Positions 7,921 to 16,267 of a DNA stretch of 45,420 nucleotides are shown piece by piece. The position numbers and the translations under genes were made by a program. The notes beneath the pieces were generated by a model that saw only the letters and a list, made by a program, of their open reading frames with translations, was not told where the DNA came from and did not search any database. The DNA comes from an uncultured Eubacteriales bacterium (GTDB lineage Bacteria; Bacillota; Clostridia; Oscillospirales; Oscillospiraceae). The number at the start of each line of letters is the position of its first letter. Position 1 is the stretch's first letter. Location of the stretch: the NCBI GenBank assembly GCA_900549405.1, contig URNZ01000010.1, forward strand, positions 1-45,420, given 5' to 3'.

Positions 7921-10560
7921 ATGAGCATGGAATTGCCCAAGGTATACGAGCCCCAGGAGGCCGAGGCCCGTATCTATGAGAAGTGGGAGAAGGCCGGCTG
8001 CTTCCACGGCCAGCGGGACCCCAAGAAGAAGCCCTTTACCATCGTCATGCCCCCGCCCAACGTCACCGGTCAGCTGCACATGGGCCACGCCATGGACTGC
8101 GCCCTTCAGGACATCCTGATCCGCTTCAAGCGGATGCAGGGCTATGCCGCCCTGTGGGTCCCCGGCATCGACCACGCCGGCATCGCCACCCAGATCAAGG
8201 TGGAGGAGGAGCTGCGCACCAAGGAGGGCCTGACCCGCTATGACCTGGGCCGGGAGAAGTTCCTGGAGCGGGTGTGGGACTGGAAGAACCGCTTCGGTGA
8301 CCGCATCGTAAAGCAGCAGAAGAAGATGGGCATCTCCTGCGACTGGGACCGGGCCCGGTTCACCATGGACGAGGGCTGCTCCAAGGCCGTGCGGGAGACC
8401 TTCTGCAACCTCTACGAGAAGGGCCTGATCTATAAGGGCAGCCGCATCATCAACTGGTGCCCCCACTGCGTCACCGCCCTGTCCGACGCCGAGGTGGAGT
8501 ATCAGGACAAGCCCGGCCACCTGTGGCACATGCGCTATCCCCTGGCCGACGGCTCCGGCTATCTGGTGGTGGCCACCACCCGGCCCGAGACCATGATGGG
8601 CGACACCGGCGTGGCCGTGAACCCCAACGACGAGCGCTATAAGCACCTGGTGGGCAAAAAGTGTATCCTGCCCCTGATGGACCGGGAGATCCCCATCGTG
8701 GCCGACGACTACGTGGAGATGGACTTCGGCACCGGCTGCGTGAAGATGACCCCCGCCCACGACCCCAACGACTTTGAGGTGGGCCTGCGTCACAATCTGG
8801 ACACCATCCGCGTCCTGGACGACAACGGCAAAGTGAACGAGAACGGCGGCAAGTATCAGGGCATGGACCGGTACGAGGCCCGCAAGGCCGTGGTGGCCGA
8901 TCTGGAGGCCCTGGGCCTGATGGAGAAGATCGAGGACTACTCCCACAACGTGGGCACCTGCTACCGCTGCCACAACGACGTGGAGCCCATCATCTCCGCC
9001 CAGTGGTTCGTGAAGATGGAGCCCCTGGCCAAGGAGGCCCTGCGGGTGGTGTATGACGGGGAGACCCGCTTCGTCCCCGACCGCTTTGCCAAGACCTATA
9101 CCAACTGGATGGAGAACGTCCACGACTGGTGCATCTCCCGTCAGCTGTGGTGGGGCCACCAGATCCCCGTGTGGTACTGCGATGACTGCGGCCACATGAC
9201 CGTGTCCCGCACCGACGCCACCGAGTGCGAGAAGTGCCACTCCAAGCACATCCACCGGGACCCCGACGTGCTGGACACCTGGTTCTCCAGCGCCCTGTGG
9301 CCCTTCTCCACCCTGGGCTGGCCGGACAAGACCCCGGATCTGGACTATTTCTATCCCACCGACGTGCTGGTCACCGGCTATGACATCATCTTCTTCTGGG
9401 TGGCCCGGATGATCTTCTCCGCCTGCGAGCAGACCAAGCGGCCCCCCTTCCACACCGTGTTCATCCACGGCCTGGTCCGGGACGACAAGGGCCGCAAGAT
9501 GTCCAAGAGCCTGGGCAACGGCATCGACCCCCTGAAGATCGCCGACAAGTACGGCGCCGACGCCCTGCGCTTTAACCTGGTCACGGGCAACAGCCCCGGC
9601 AACGACATGCGCTTTTACACCGAGCGGTGCGAGGCCATGCGCAACTTCGCCAACAAGATCTGGAACGCCAGCCGCTTCCTGAAGATGAACCTGACCATCG
9701 ACCACTGCGCCCTGCCCGAGAAGCTGGAGCTGGAGGACAAGTGGATCTTGTCCAAGCTGAACCGCTGCATCCCTGAGGTCACGGAGAACATGGACAAGTA
9801 TGAGCTGGGCGTGGCGGCGCAGAAGATCTATGACTTCATCTGGGACGACTACTGCGACTGGTATATCGAGCTGACCAAGACCCGCCTCCAGGGCGAGGAC
9901 GAGGACAGCAAGGTCCGGGCCCAGCAGGTGCTGTGCTATGTGCTGACCCAGATGCTGAAGATGCTGCACCCCTTCATGCCCTTCATCACCGAGGAGATCT
10001 GGCAGGCTCTGCCCCACGAGGAGGGCTGCCAGGCCCAGTTCCTGATGCTGGACCACTGGCCCCAGGCCAGCGAGAAGCTGAACTTCCCCGCCGAGGAGCA
10101 GGCCATGGAGCAGATCATGGACGCCATCCGCGCCGTGCGCACCCGCCGCAGCGAGATGAACGTGCCCCCCAGCAAGAAGGCCCACCTCACCGTGGCCACC
10201 GACGAGGGCCACGTCTTCGCCCTGGGCGTGCCCTTCCTGAAGAAGATGGCCTATGCCAGCGACGTGACCATCGTCCCCGCCGACCAGGCTCCCGAGGCCG
10301 CCGGTATGGTCTGCGTGGTCACCCACGTGGCCCAGATGTTCATCCCCCTGGGTGAGTTGGTGGACCTGGAGAAGGAGAAGGCCCGGGTGGAGAAGGAGCT
10401 GAAGAAGAACTCCGCCGAGCTGGACAAGCTGAACGCCAAGCTGGCCAACCCCGGCTTTGTGAACAAGGCCCCCGCCCACGTGGTGGAGGCGGAGCGGGAG
10501 CGCTCCGTCAAGCTGTCTGAGCTGGTGAGCAAGCTCACCGAGCAGCTCAAGAGCATGTAA
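7921..10560 (+). CDS. valS: Valyl-tRNA synthetase
   Basis: Charges tRNA-Val. It has 879 residues, normal for a bacterial class Ia ValRS. The Rossmann fold begins with the PPPNVTGQLHMGHAM signature (HIGH motif as HMGH, 53-56). The editing (CP1) domain follows with TTRPETMMGDTGVAVNP, and the KMSKS loop is at 526-530. The anticodon-binding domain follows, and the C-terminal coiled-coil arm typical of ValRS is visible as the Lys/Glu-rich segment LVDLEKEKARVEKELKK near the end. ATG 7921 follows AAGGAGA. Controlled by the valine T-box at 7036-7286 through the intervening YcxB-like gene. Confidence 0.98.
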   Translation: MSMELPKVYEPQEAEARIYEKWEKAGCFHGQRDPKKKPFTIVMPPPNVTGQLHMGHAMDCALQDILIRFKRMQGYAALWVPGIDHAGIATQIKVEEELRTKEGLTRYDLGREKFLERVWDWKNRFGDRIVKQQKKMGISCDWDRARFTMDEGCSKAVRETFCNLYEKGLIYKGSRIINWCPHCVTALSDAEVEYQDKPGHLWHMRYPLADGSGYLVVATTRPETMMGDTGVAVNPNDERYKHLVGKKCILPLMDREIPIVADDYVEMDFGTGCVKMTPAHDPNDFEVGLRHNLDTIRVLDDNGKVNENGGKYQGMDRYEARKAVVADLEALGLMEKIEDYSHNVGTCYRCHNDVEPIISAQWFVKMEPLAKEALRVVYDGETRFVPDRFAKTYTNWMENVHDWCISRQLWWGHQIPVWYCDDCGHMTVSRTDATECEKCHSKHIHRDPDVLDTWFSSALWPFSTLGWPDKTPDLDYFYPTDVLVTGYDIIFFWVARMIFSACEQTKRPPFHTVFIHGLVRDDKGRKMSKSLGNGIDPLKIADKYGADALRFNLVTGNSPGNDMRFYTERCEAMRNFANKIWNASRFLKMNLTIDHCALPEKLELEDKWILSKLNRCIPEVTENMDKYELGVAAQKIYDFIWDDYCDWYIELTKTRLQGEDEDSKVRAQQVLCYVLTQMLKMLHPFMPFITEEIWQALPHEEGCQAQFLMLDHWPQASEKLNFPAEEQAMEQIMDAIRAVRTRRSEMNVPPSKKAHLTVATDEGHVFALGVPFLKKMAYASDVTIVPADQAPEAAGMVCVVTHVAQMFIPLGELVDLEKEKARVEKELKKNSAELDKLNAKLANPGFVNKAPAHVVEAERERSVKLSELVSKLTEQLKSM

Positions 10561-10570
10561 GAAAGGCCCG

Positions 10571-10610
10571 ACGCCGCCGGTCTGCCCTGCCGCAGACCGG
10601 CGGCGTTTCC
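10571..10610 (+). terminator. Hairpin terminator after valS
   Basis: A perfect 15-bp stem (10571-10585 with 10592-10606) has loop CCTGCC. Only a weak TTTCCC tail follows, so termination may be partial and comF may be partly read from valS. Confidence 0.6.
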
Positions 10611-10630
10611 CACAGGGGGAGGAATTCGGA

Positions 10631-11290
10631 ATGAAGCTGCTGGACGACCTGCTGGACCTGCTGTTTCCGCCCAAGTGTCCCTTCTGCCAGAGCATTTTAG
10701 AGACGCCCGCCGACCCGGTGTGCCCCGCCTGCCAGAAGGCCCTGCCCTGGCTCATTGGCCGGGCGGGGGAGCGGAAAGTGGACTTCACCCGGGGCTGCTG
10801 CTCGCCCCTGGCTTACCGAGGCACGGTGCGGAAGTCCGTCCACCGGTATAAATTTTCCGGGGTGCGGGCCTATGCCCGGCCCTTTGGTCTGCTGATGGCC
10901 CAGTGCGTCCAGGACAGGCCGGAGATGGCCCCGGAGCTTATCACCTGGGCCCCGCTGAGCCGAAAGCGCCGCCGGGAGCGGGGCTATGACCAGGGGGAAC
11001 TGCTGGCCCGGGCCATGGCAAAGCGGCTGGGGCTGCCTGCTGCGGCCACCCTGGTCAAGGCCCGGCACACCCAGCCCCAGTCCGGCCTGGACAGCGCCGA
11101 GGCCCGCCGGGCCAACGCCCTGGGGGCCTATGCCATCCTGAACGGGGCGGAGGTGGCGGGGAAACGGGTGCTGCTGGCCGACGACGTGGTCACCTCCGGG
11201 GCCACCCTGTCCGAGTGCGCCCGGACCCTGCTGGAGGCCGGTGCGGAGTGCGTGTGGTGCGTTACCCTGGCCCAGGCCAGACCGTCATAA
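10631..11290 (+). CDS. comF: ComF family phosphoribosyltransferase-like protein
   Basis: A 219-residue protein. The N-terminus has a zinc-finger pair, CPFC (near 17-20) and CPAC (near 35-38). A C-terminal type I phosphoribosyltransferase fold follows, with the PRPP loop VLLADDVVTSGATL. ComF proteins work in DNA uptake during competence, or in related DNA processing, on the cytoplasmic side. No other competence gene is in the window, so a competence role is only suggested. The LSRKRRRERGYDQGELLARAMA segment is the conserved family signature. ATG 10631 follows GGGGGAGGA. It lies 70 bases after valS behind a hairpin. Confidence 0.9.
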   Translation: MKLLDDLLDLLFPPKCPFCQSILETPADPVCPACQKALPWLIGRAGERKVDFTRGCCSPLAYRGTVRKSVHRYKFSGVRAYARPFGLLMAQCVQDRPEMAPELITWAPLSRKRRRERGYDQGELLARAMAKRLGLPAAATLVKARHTQPQSGLDSAEARRANALGAYAILNGAEVAGKRVLLADDVVTSGATLSECARTLLEAGAECVWCVTLAQARPS

Positions 11291-11309
11291 AAAATTAAGG
11301 AAAAAACGG

Positions 11310-11338
11310 TTGAAAACCCAGGGCCGAACCGCTATAAT
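11310..11338 (+). promoter_or_regulatory. Promoter of mreB
   Basis: TTGAAA (11310-11315), 17 bases, perfect TATAAT (11333-11338). Confidence 0.87.
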
Positions 11339-11412
11339 AAATCATACTGGAAATAAACCGCCCAAACGGGTTACACTAGAGATATATTTTATTTTAAGGT
11401 GGAACATAGAAT

Positions 11413-12444
11413 ATGAGTCTGTTCACAAAAGACATTGGTATCGACCTGGGTACCGCTTCTGTTTTGGTATATATCAAGGGCAAGGGCGTGGTCCTGCGGG
11501 AGCCCTCGGTGGTGGCCATGGACAAGAACACCGGCAAGCTGCTGAAGGTGGGCACCGAGGCCGAGGCCATGCTGGGCCGCACCCCCGGCAACATCGTGGC
11601 CATGCGCCCCCTGCGGGACGGCGTCATCTCCGACTATGACATGACGGAGCGGATGCTGAAGGAGTTCATCAAAAAGGTGACCACCTTCTCCCTGTTCAAG
11701 CCCCGTCTGCTCATCTGCGTCCCCTCTGGCATCACCGAGGTGGAGGAGCGCGCCGTGGTGGACGCCGGTATCCAGGCGGGCGCCCGCCGGGCCTATCTCA
11801 TTGAGGAGCCCGTGGCCGCCGCCATCGGCGCGGGCATCGACATCACCAAGCCCGACGGCCACATGGTGGTGGACATCGGCGGCGGCACCGCCGACATCGC
11901 CGTCATCTCCCTGGGTGGCGTGGTGGAGTCCGCCTCCATCAAGACCGCCGGTGACAAGTTCGACGAGGCCGTGGTGAAGTATATCCGCCGCAAGCACAAC
12001 GTCCTGATCGGCGACCGCACCGCCGAGGAGCTGAAGAAGACCATCGGCTGCGTGTTCCCCCGTCCTGAGGAGGTCACCATGGAGATCAAGGGCCGCTGCC
12101 TGATGACCGGCCTGCCCCGGGTGTTCTCCGTCTCCTCCAGCGAGATGATCGAGGCCTTTGAGGAGGTCTCCAGCCGCATTCTGGAGGCCGTCCACGCCGT
12201 TCTGGAGCGCACCCCCCCGGAGTTGGTGGCCGACATCTCCACCAACGGCATCGTGATGACCGGCGGCGGCTCCCTGGTGTGGGGCTTTGACAAGCTGATC
12301 GAATCTCACACCGGCATCGAGACCCATGTGGCCGACGACGCCATCTCCTGCGTGGCCTTTGGCACCGGCAAGAGCCTGGACAGCCTGGACCAGATGCAGG
12401 ACGGCACCATGAACCTGTCCCGCCGCAGACAGATGAACTATTGA
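11413..12444 (+). CDS. mreB: Rod-shape actin homologue MreB/Mbl
   Basis: Actin-like ATPase that forms membrane-associated filaments guiding lateral wall synthesis. It has 343 residues, full length. Motifs: phosphate 1 IGIDLGTASVLVY near 8-20, phosphate 2 VVDIGGGTADIAVI near 155-168, adenosine motif IVMTGGGSLVWGFD near 280. The protein starts MSLFTKDIGIDLG, with a short hydrophobic lead rather than an amphipathic helix. ATG 11413 has AAGGTGG upstream. It stands alone, without mreC/mreD, so it may be an Mbl or MreBH-type paralogue rather than the main mreB; sequence alone does not decide this. Confidence 0.93.
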   Translation: MSLFTKDIGIDLGTASVLVYIKGKGVVLREPSVVAMDKNTGKLLKVGTEAEAMLGRTPGNIVAMRPLRDGVISDYDMTERMLKEFIKKVTTFSLFKPRLLICVPSGITEVEERAVVDAGIQAGARRAYLIEEPVAAAIGAGIDITKPDGHMVVDIGGGTADIAVISLGGVVESASIKTAGDKFDEAVVKYIRRKHNVLIGDRTAEELKKTIGCVFPRPEEVTMEIKGRCLMTGLPRVFSVSSSEMIEAFEEVSSRILEAVHAVLERTPPELVADISTNGIVMTGGGSLVWGFDKLIESHTGIETHVADDAISCVAFGTGKSLDSLDQMQDGTMNLSRRRQMNY

Positions 12445-12487
12445 TCTGATGATCTGATTTGCGTTAGTCGGGCATTTGTCAAAAGAC

Positions 12488-12516
12488 AAGTTGGCCAGCG
12501 CGGGGCGCTGGCTAAC
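12488..12516 (+). terminator. Hairpin after mreB
   Basis: GCCAGCGC (12494-12501) pairs with GCGCTGGC (12505-12512), extendable by AGTT/AACT. It is followed by a weak TTTCTA, so it is probably an inefficient terminator. Confidence 0.5.
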
Positions 12517-12554
12517 TTTCTACTCCCAAGCAGGAGAAGAAAGGAGGCGCATCC

Positions 12555-12917
12555 GTGGCATTGCATGAATCAGGCGAGGACTACTTAGAGGCCATCTTGA
12601 TGCTGCAAAAAGAAAAGGGCTATGTGCGTTCCATCGATGTGGCCCAGCACCTGGGCTATTCCAAGCCCTCCGTCAGCCGGGCCATGTCCATCTTAAAGGC
12701 CAGCGGCCACATCATCATGGAGCGGGACGGGCGGCTGGAGCTGACCCCCTCCGGGGAACAGGTGGCCCAGGAGATCTACGAGCGGCACCGCTGGCTCACC
12801 GACTGGCTCATCCACATGGGCGTGACGCCGGAGGTGGCGGCGGAGGATGCCTGCAAGATCGAGCACGACATCAGTCCCGAGACCTTCCGCTGCATGAAAG
12901 AGCATCTGGACAAATAA
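12555..12917 (+). CDS. DtxR/MntR family metal-dependent transcriptional regulator
   Basis: Metal-responsive repressor of 120 residues: an N-terminal winged helix-turn-helix (RSIDVAQHLGYSKPSVSRAMSILKASGHI, about 25-53) and the metal-binding dimerisation domain. It has no SH3-like third domain, so it is MntR-sized. Primary-site ligands can be read by alignment: D9, E12, H78, C100, E103 and H104. D9 is as in manganese-type MntR, whereas C100 sits where MntR has Glu and DtxR has Cys. Metal preference is therefore uncertain. Start is GTG 12555 with AAAGGAGG just upstream. No metal transporter lies next to it. Confidence 0.9.
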   Translation: MALHESGEDYLEAILMLQKEKGYVRSIDVAQHLGYSKPSVSRAMSILKASGHIIMERDGRLELTPSGEQVAQEIYERHRWLTDWLIHMGVTPEVAAEDACKIEHDISPETFRCMKEHLDK

Positions 12918-12929
12918 TCAACAGAGTAA

Positions 12930-12976
12930 AAACAGGGCGAAAGCGAGAAATGACCGCTTTCGCCCTGTTTCGTTTT
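12930..12976 (+). terminator. Intrinsic terminator after the DtxR-family gene
   Basis: A perfect 16-bp stem (12930-12945 with 12955-12970) is followed by CGTTTT on the + strand. Confidence 0.85.
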
Positions 12977-13001
12977 ACAAAAGATATCCCCCGTTTTGGG
13001 A

Positions 13002-13029
13002 TTGACAGCCGTCAGAGAACAGATATAAT
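13002..13029 (+). promoter_or_regulatory. Promoter of the orphan membrane protein
   Basis: Perfect TTGACA (13002-13007), 16 bases, perfect TATAAT (13024-13029). Confidence 0.85.
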
Positions 13030-13127
13030 GAACATAAAGAGAGACACTTCCTGCAAAAATTTTGTTCAAAAAGCGACAATAAAACGCTGGCTTGAAACAC
13101 ATGAAATGAAGGGGAGGTGCTTTTGTT

Positions 13128-13766
13128 ATGTCAAAGATTTTTAAGCTCAAATACCTATTACCTGCGCTATGTATCGTCATTCTTTTGATCGTTGGCATTA
13201 ACATAAGGTACGACGCCTTTAACAATCTGATTGAATGGCACAGGCAGCAGGTAGCAAAGGAGTATTTAAGCGAATATGGGTGGGATGCTATACAATGTTG
13301 GACTAGTACGGATGTGTATGAACCGACAGGAGAGCCTCTGCTGGGAAGCCATTTTATGTCACAGGAAATTAAATCACTTTATGGCGCAGCGTTCCACAAC
13401 ATATTAGTGAGAGATCATATCCAGTTGGAACCGAATACCCAGTATACTGTCCGTTGGTTTTCGTTATCCAATTATTTGTTGGAGGATTATTCTTTTGAGA
13501 CCAGGTTGAGAGCAGATGTACTGATGCATGAAGACGATGTGATATGTGCTGTCGTAACCTGGGCTGACGTACTTCATGGGTTCCAGGTCAAAGATTATGT
13601 GGAAAGTTTGGGTCCCCAGTGGCGTGAGGGTTCATTTTCATGCAACAATTTTTCGTACAATGTTATGGACCCTGAAGACTACTATCCGGTTGACTGGACT
13701 GTGGAACAAATTCGTGCCGCATTTGACGATGCTCTTTTTGCTGAAGCTGTCATACCGGAAGAGTAA
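13128..13766 (+). CDS. Hypothetical membrane-anchored protein, AT-rich relative to neighbours
   Basis: No family was recognised. The 212-residue product has a basic N-terminus and one transmembrane helix (about 9-25, YLLPALCIVILLIVGI), predicted to leave the remainder outside the cell. The outer part is rich in aromatic and acidic residues (Trp, Tyr, Asp, Glu) and ends in an acidic tail. ATG 13128 follows GGGGAGGTG. The base composition is clearly lower in GC than the flanking genes, and codons such as TTA, ATA and AGA are common. This suggests recent transfer. It has its own promoter and no partner gene. Confidence 0.8.
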   Translation: MSKIFKLKYLLPALCIVILLIVGINIRYDAFNNLIEWHRQQVAKEYLSEYGWDAIQCWTSTDVYEPTGEPLLGSHFMSQEIKSLYGAAFHNILVRDHIQLEPNTQYTVRWFSLSNYLLEDYSFETRLRADVLMHEDDVICAVVTWADVLHGFQVKDYVESLGPQWREGSFSCNNFSYNVMDPEDYYPVDWTVEQIRAAFDDALFAEAVIPEE

Positions 13767-13818
13767 ATCAGCTGAAAGGGCGTTACTGGATCTGAGACAT
13801 TAACACACAATATAATTA

Positions 13819-13864
13819 GGGGGGCGGGTCCTATGGTCAGGCGATGATCACGGGAACCGTCCCC
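13819..13864. repeat. Degenerate GC-rich inverted repeat
   Basis: GGGGGGCGGGTCC and GGGAACCGTCCCC form imperfect arms around a 20-base centre. It is unlike the REP family described at 35404, and may be a decayed small mobile palindrome. Confidence 0.4.
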
Positions 13865-13898
13865 TGACTTATGTTCTTGCTCCATTTTGTTTTCCCAC

Positions 13899-13927
13899 TT
13901 GCACAGCAGGTTTGAAGCTGATATAAT
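13899..13927 (+). promoter_or_regulatory. Promoter of mscS
   Basis: TTGCAC (13899-13904), 17 bases, perfect TATAAT (13922-13927). Start expected near 13934, which excludes the ATG at 13942 as a usable start. Confidence 0.8.
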
Positions 13928-13983
13928 TTCTCCATTCTAACATGCAGGCAAAGCTGGGGAATATGGGAGAACGGAGGGAAGAG

Positions 13984-14808
13984 ATGAAGTTAGATGCGGT
14001 ATTAAGCGGCCTGGGACTCAAGTTGAACCTGGGGGCGCTGACACTGGACAAGGTGGTGCATGTCCTGCTGCTGATCCTGGTGGGCGTGGTGGTCATCCGG
14101 GTGGTTTTAAAGCTGCTGGATCGGGTGCTGGCCCGGTCCAAGTCCCTGAAATCCCTGAGCCACTATATCCACAGCGTTGCTAAGATATCCATGGCCTTTA
14201 TCCTGGTGCTGATGGTGGCCGAGGATGTGGGCATCCACACCACCTCTCTGGTAGCCATGCTCAGCGTGGCCGGGTTGGCCGTGTCCCTGGCGTTGCAGAA
14301 CACCCTGTCCAATGTGGCCGGGGGGATCATGCTGCTGGTGACCACCCCCTTCCAGGTGGGGGACTATGTGGAGGCCGACGGCGTCTCCGGTACCGTCCAC
14401 GCCATCGATCTGTCCTACACCGCCATCCTCACCATCGACGGAAAAGAGATTTTTGTGCCCAACAGCCAGTTGTCCGGGACCAAGATCGTCAACTATACGG
14501 TTCTGGGCCGCCGCCGGGTGGACCTGAACTTCACTGCCTCCTACGACGCGCCCACCGCCACGGTGAAACAGGCCATCGGCGAGGTGCTGGAGGACATCCC
14601 CCAGATCATCACCGACCCCGCGCCGGAGATCCACCTGTCCGACTATCAGGCCAGCAGCATCCAGTATGTGGTGCGGGCCTGGACCACCGCCGCCGACTAT
14701 TGGACGGTGTACTACGCCATCCAGGAGGGGGTCCGGGAGGCCTTTGACCGCCACGGGGTGGAGATGACCTATGACCACCTGAACGTCCACATCCTGGACC
14801 GGAAGTGA
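13984..14808 (+). CDS. mscS: Small-conductance mechanosensitive channel, MscS family
   Basis: Opens under membrane tension to release solutes in osmotic downshock. The 274-residue protein has three hydrophobic helices in the first 115 residues. TM3 carries the family's Ala/Gly-packed pore sequence (MLSVAGLAVSLALQNTLSNVAGG), then the beta domain FQVGDYVEADGVSGTVHAIDLSYTAI and FVPNSQLSGTKIVNY, and the alpha/beta cytoplasmic vestibule. The size matches E. coli MscS. ATG 13984 is chosen over 13942 because GGAGGG lies just before it and the promoter start site is too close to 13942. It converges with the DUF4830 gene, one base separating the two stops. Confidence 0.92.
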   Translation: MKLDAVLSGLGLKLNLGALTLDKVVHVLLLILVGVVVIRVVLKLLDRVLARSKSLKSLSHYIHSVAKISMAFILVLMVAEDVGIHTTSLVAMLSVAGLAVSLALQNTLSNVAGGIMLLVTTPFQVGDYVEADGVSGTVHAIDLSYTAILTIDGKEIFVPNSQLSGTKIVNYTVLGRRRVDLNFTASYDAPTATVKQAIGEVLEDIPQIITDPAPEIHLSDYQASSIQYVVRAWTTAADYWTVYYAIQEGVREAFDRHGVEMTYDHLNVHILDRK

Positions 14809-14809
14809 G

Positions 14810-15304
14810 TTATCCCCCGGCGTCCCCGGTCTCCGGCATGGCCAGGCCGTGGAGAAAGCCGTCTAAGCGGGGGGAGAGGACCTCGCCGCCGATGACGGTG
14901 GTCTTGTACAGCAGCAGATTGGCCTGCACCCCCGTCTCCCCGGAGGGGTAGTTGAGGATCTCATAGGTATAGCGCTTGGCCCGCTTGCCCGCGTAGCGCT
15001 CCAGGTCAAAGCCCTGCTGGCGCTGCAAGTCGATATACTGGGCATAGCTGTCGTCAAACTCCTGGGGGATGACCATCTCCTGGGTGGCCAGGGGTTCCTC
15101 TGCCACCTCCCAGCCGAAGGAGCGGAGAAAGTCCACCCGGTCCTGGTTGGTGCGCACCCCCTTCACCCCGGGGGCGGAGGCCGCCGCAGCCTGGGCGGGG
15201 GAGGGCCCCAGGTCCAGGGCGAACAGACAGCAGCAGGCCAGGGCCGCCAGCGTCACCCCCAGGGCCAGCTTGCGCCGGGGGACCTTTGCGGTAAAAATGA
15301 ACAC
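14810..15304 (-). CDS. DUF4830 domain-containing exported protein
   Basis: A 164-residue protein of unknown function. A basic start (KVPRRK) precedes one hydrophobic helix (about 12-30) and an Ala-rich linker. Then comes the DUF4830 part: RVDFLRSFGWEVAEEP, VIPQEFDDSYAQYIDLQRQQGFDL, a basic GKRAKRYTYEILNYP strand, and ANLLLYKTTVIGGEVLSP. The N-terminal FGWEV repeat-like motif and the strand pair look like a small sensing or binding domain outside the membrane. Start is GTG 15304, supported by AAGGAG about nine bases upstream. It is transcribed away from the pseudouridine synthase gene. Confidence 0.82.
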   Translation of the reverse strand: MFIFTAKVPRRKLALGVTLAALACCCLFALDLGPSPAQAAAASAPGVKGVRTNQDRVDFLRSFGWEVAEEPLATQEMVIPQEFDDSYAQYIDLQRQQGFDLERYAGKRAKRYTYEILNYPSGETGVQANLLLYKTTVIGGEVLSPRLDGFLHGLAMPETGDAGG

Positions 15305-15425
15305 GGCAGATCGCTCCTTCCTGATCGGGCGTTGTCCCTATGTCTCTATAGGGTATGCCCCCGGGGGCGGGCTTATGCCGGAGAACAGACAGACGAGAGA
15401 AGCAGACGAGAGAAGGGAGAACGCC

Positions 15426-16142
15426 ATGGCTCTGGAGCGCCTGGATAAGATACTCTCCTCCACCGGGCGGTGGTCCCGGAAGGAGATAAAAGACATGGTC
15501 CGCCATGGCCGGGTGCGGGCCGACGGCATGACGGTGGCCAAGCCGGAGGACAAGTTCGACCCCGCCGCCGCCCACATCCAGGTGGACGGCCAGAGGGTGG
15601 ACTGCGCCCCCTTCGTCTATGTGCTGATGCACAAGCCCGCCGGGCTGCTGTCCGCCACCCGGGACCCCAAGCAGAAGACGGTGCTGGACCTGCTGCCGGA
15701 GCATCTGCGGCGGCGGGGCCTGTTCCCCGTGGGGCGGCTGGACAAGGACACCACCGGCCTGCTGCTGCTCACCGACGACGGCCCCCTGGGCCACGAATTG
15801 CTCTCCCCCAAAAAGCACGTGGACAAGGTCTATCTGGCCCAGGTGGAGGGCAGGGTGGACCAGAGCGACGTGGCCGCCCTGGCGGCGGGCATGGTGCTGG
15901 GGGACGGGCTGCACTGCCTGCCCGCCGGATTACAGCCCCTGGGGGACGGTTCCTCCTGTCTGGTCACCCTGCGGGAGGGGAAGTATCACCAGGTGAAGCG
16001 GATGCTGGCCGCCCGTGGAAAGCCGGTGACCGCCCTGCACCGCCTGTCCATGGGCCCCCTGAAACTGGAAGAGGAACTAAAACCCGGCCAGTGGCGGACG
16101 CTCACAGAGAACGAGATCGCCGCATTGCGGGGAGAACTTTGA
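15426..16142 (+). CDS. RsuA/RluB/RluE-family pseudouridine synthase
   Basis: Isomerises a uridine in ribosomal RNA to pseudouridine. The 238-residue protein begins with an S4 RNA-binding domain (LERLDKILSSTGRWSRKEIKDMVRHGRVRADG, 3-35). The catalytic domain contains GRLDKDTTGLLLLTDDG, with the catalytic Asp in RLDKDT, and KxYLAQVEG and EGKYHQVKRMLAARGKPV motifs. The family modifies either 16S U516 (RsuA) or 23S sites (RluB/F); the substrate cannot be fixed from sequence alone. ATG 15426 has GAAGGGAGA upstream. Confidence 0.93.
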   Translation: MALERLDKILSSTGRWSRKEIKDMVRHGRVRADGMTVAKPEDKFDPAAAHIQVDGQRVDCAPFVYVLMHKPAGLLSATRDPKQKTVLDLLPEHLRRRGLFPVGRLDKDTTGLLLLTDDGPLGHELLSPKKHVDKVYLAQVEGRVDQSDVAALAAGMVLGDGLHCLPAGLQPLGDGSSCLVTLREGKYHQVKRMLAARGKPVTALHRLSMGPLKLEEELKPGQWRTLTENEIAALRGEL

Positions 16143-16154
16143 TTCCTTTGGGCG

Positions 16155-16181
16155 TTTTCCACAAAAAAATCGTGGAAATTT
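16155..16181 (+). terminator. Weak AT-rich hairpin after the pseudouridine synthase gene
   Basis: TTTCCAC and GTGGAAA pair around an A-rich loop and are followed by TTT. Weak but well placed, 13 bases after the stop codon. Confidence 0.45.
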
Positions 16182-16193
16182 AGCAAAAACCCC

Positions 16194-16223
16194 TTGCCAA
16201 ACGGGGCGGGAATTCGCTATAAT
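16194..16223 (+). promoter_or_regulatory. Promoter of the CdaR-family gene
   Basis: TTGCCA (16194-16199), 18 bases, perfect TATAAT (16218-16223). Confidence 0.78.
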
Positions 16224-16267
16224 AAAAAAACAATGAGACAGTGAGAGAAATATTAGGAGGGATGGAT

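Noticed and set aside
7726..10788. Very long minus-strand reading frame opposite valS
   Set aside because: It is a shadow of the high-GC valS coding strand: His/Gly/Leu/Val-rich translation without any domain, no ribosome binding site, and perfect ValRS motifs on the other strand.
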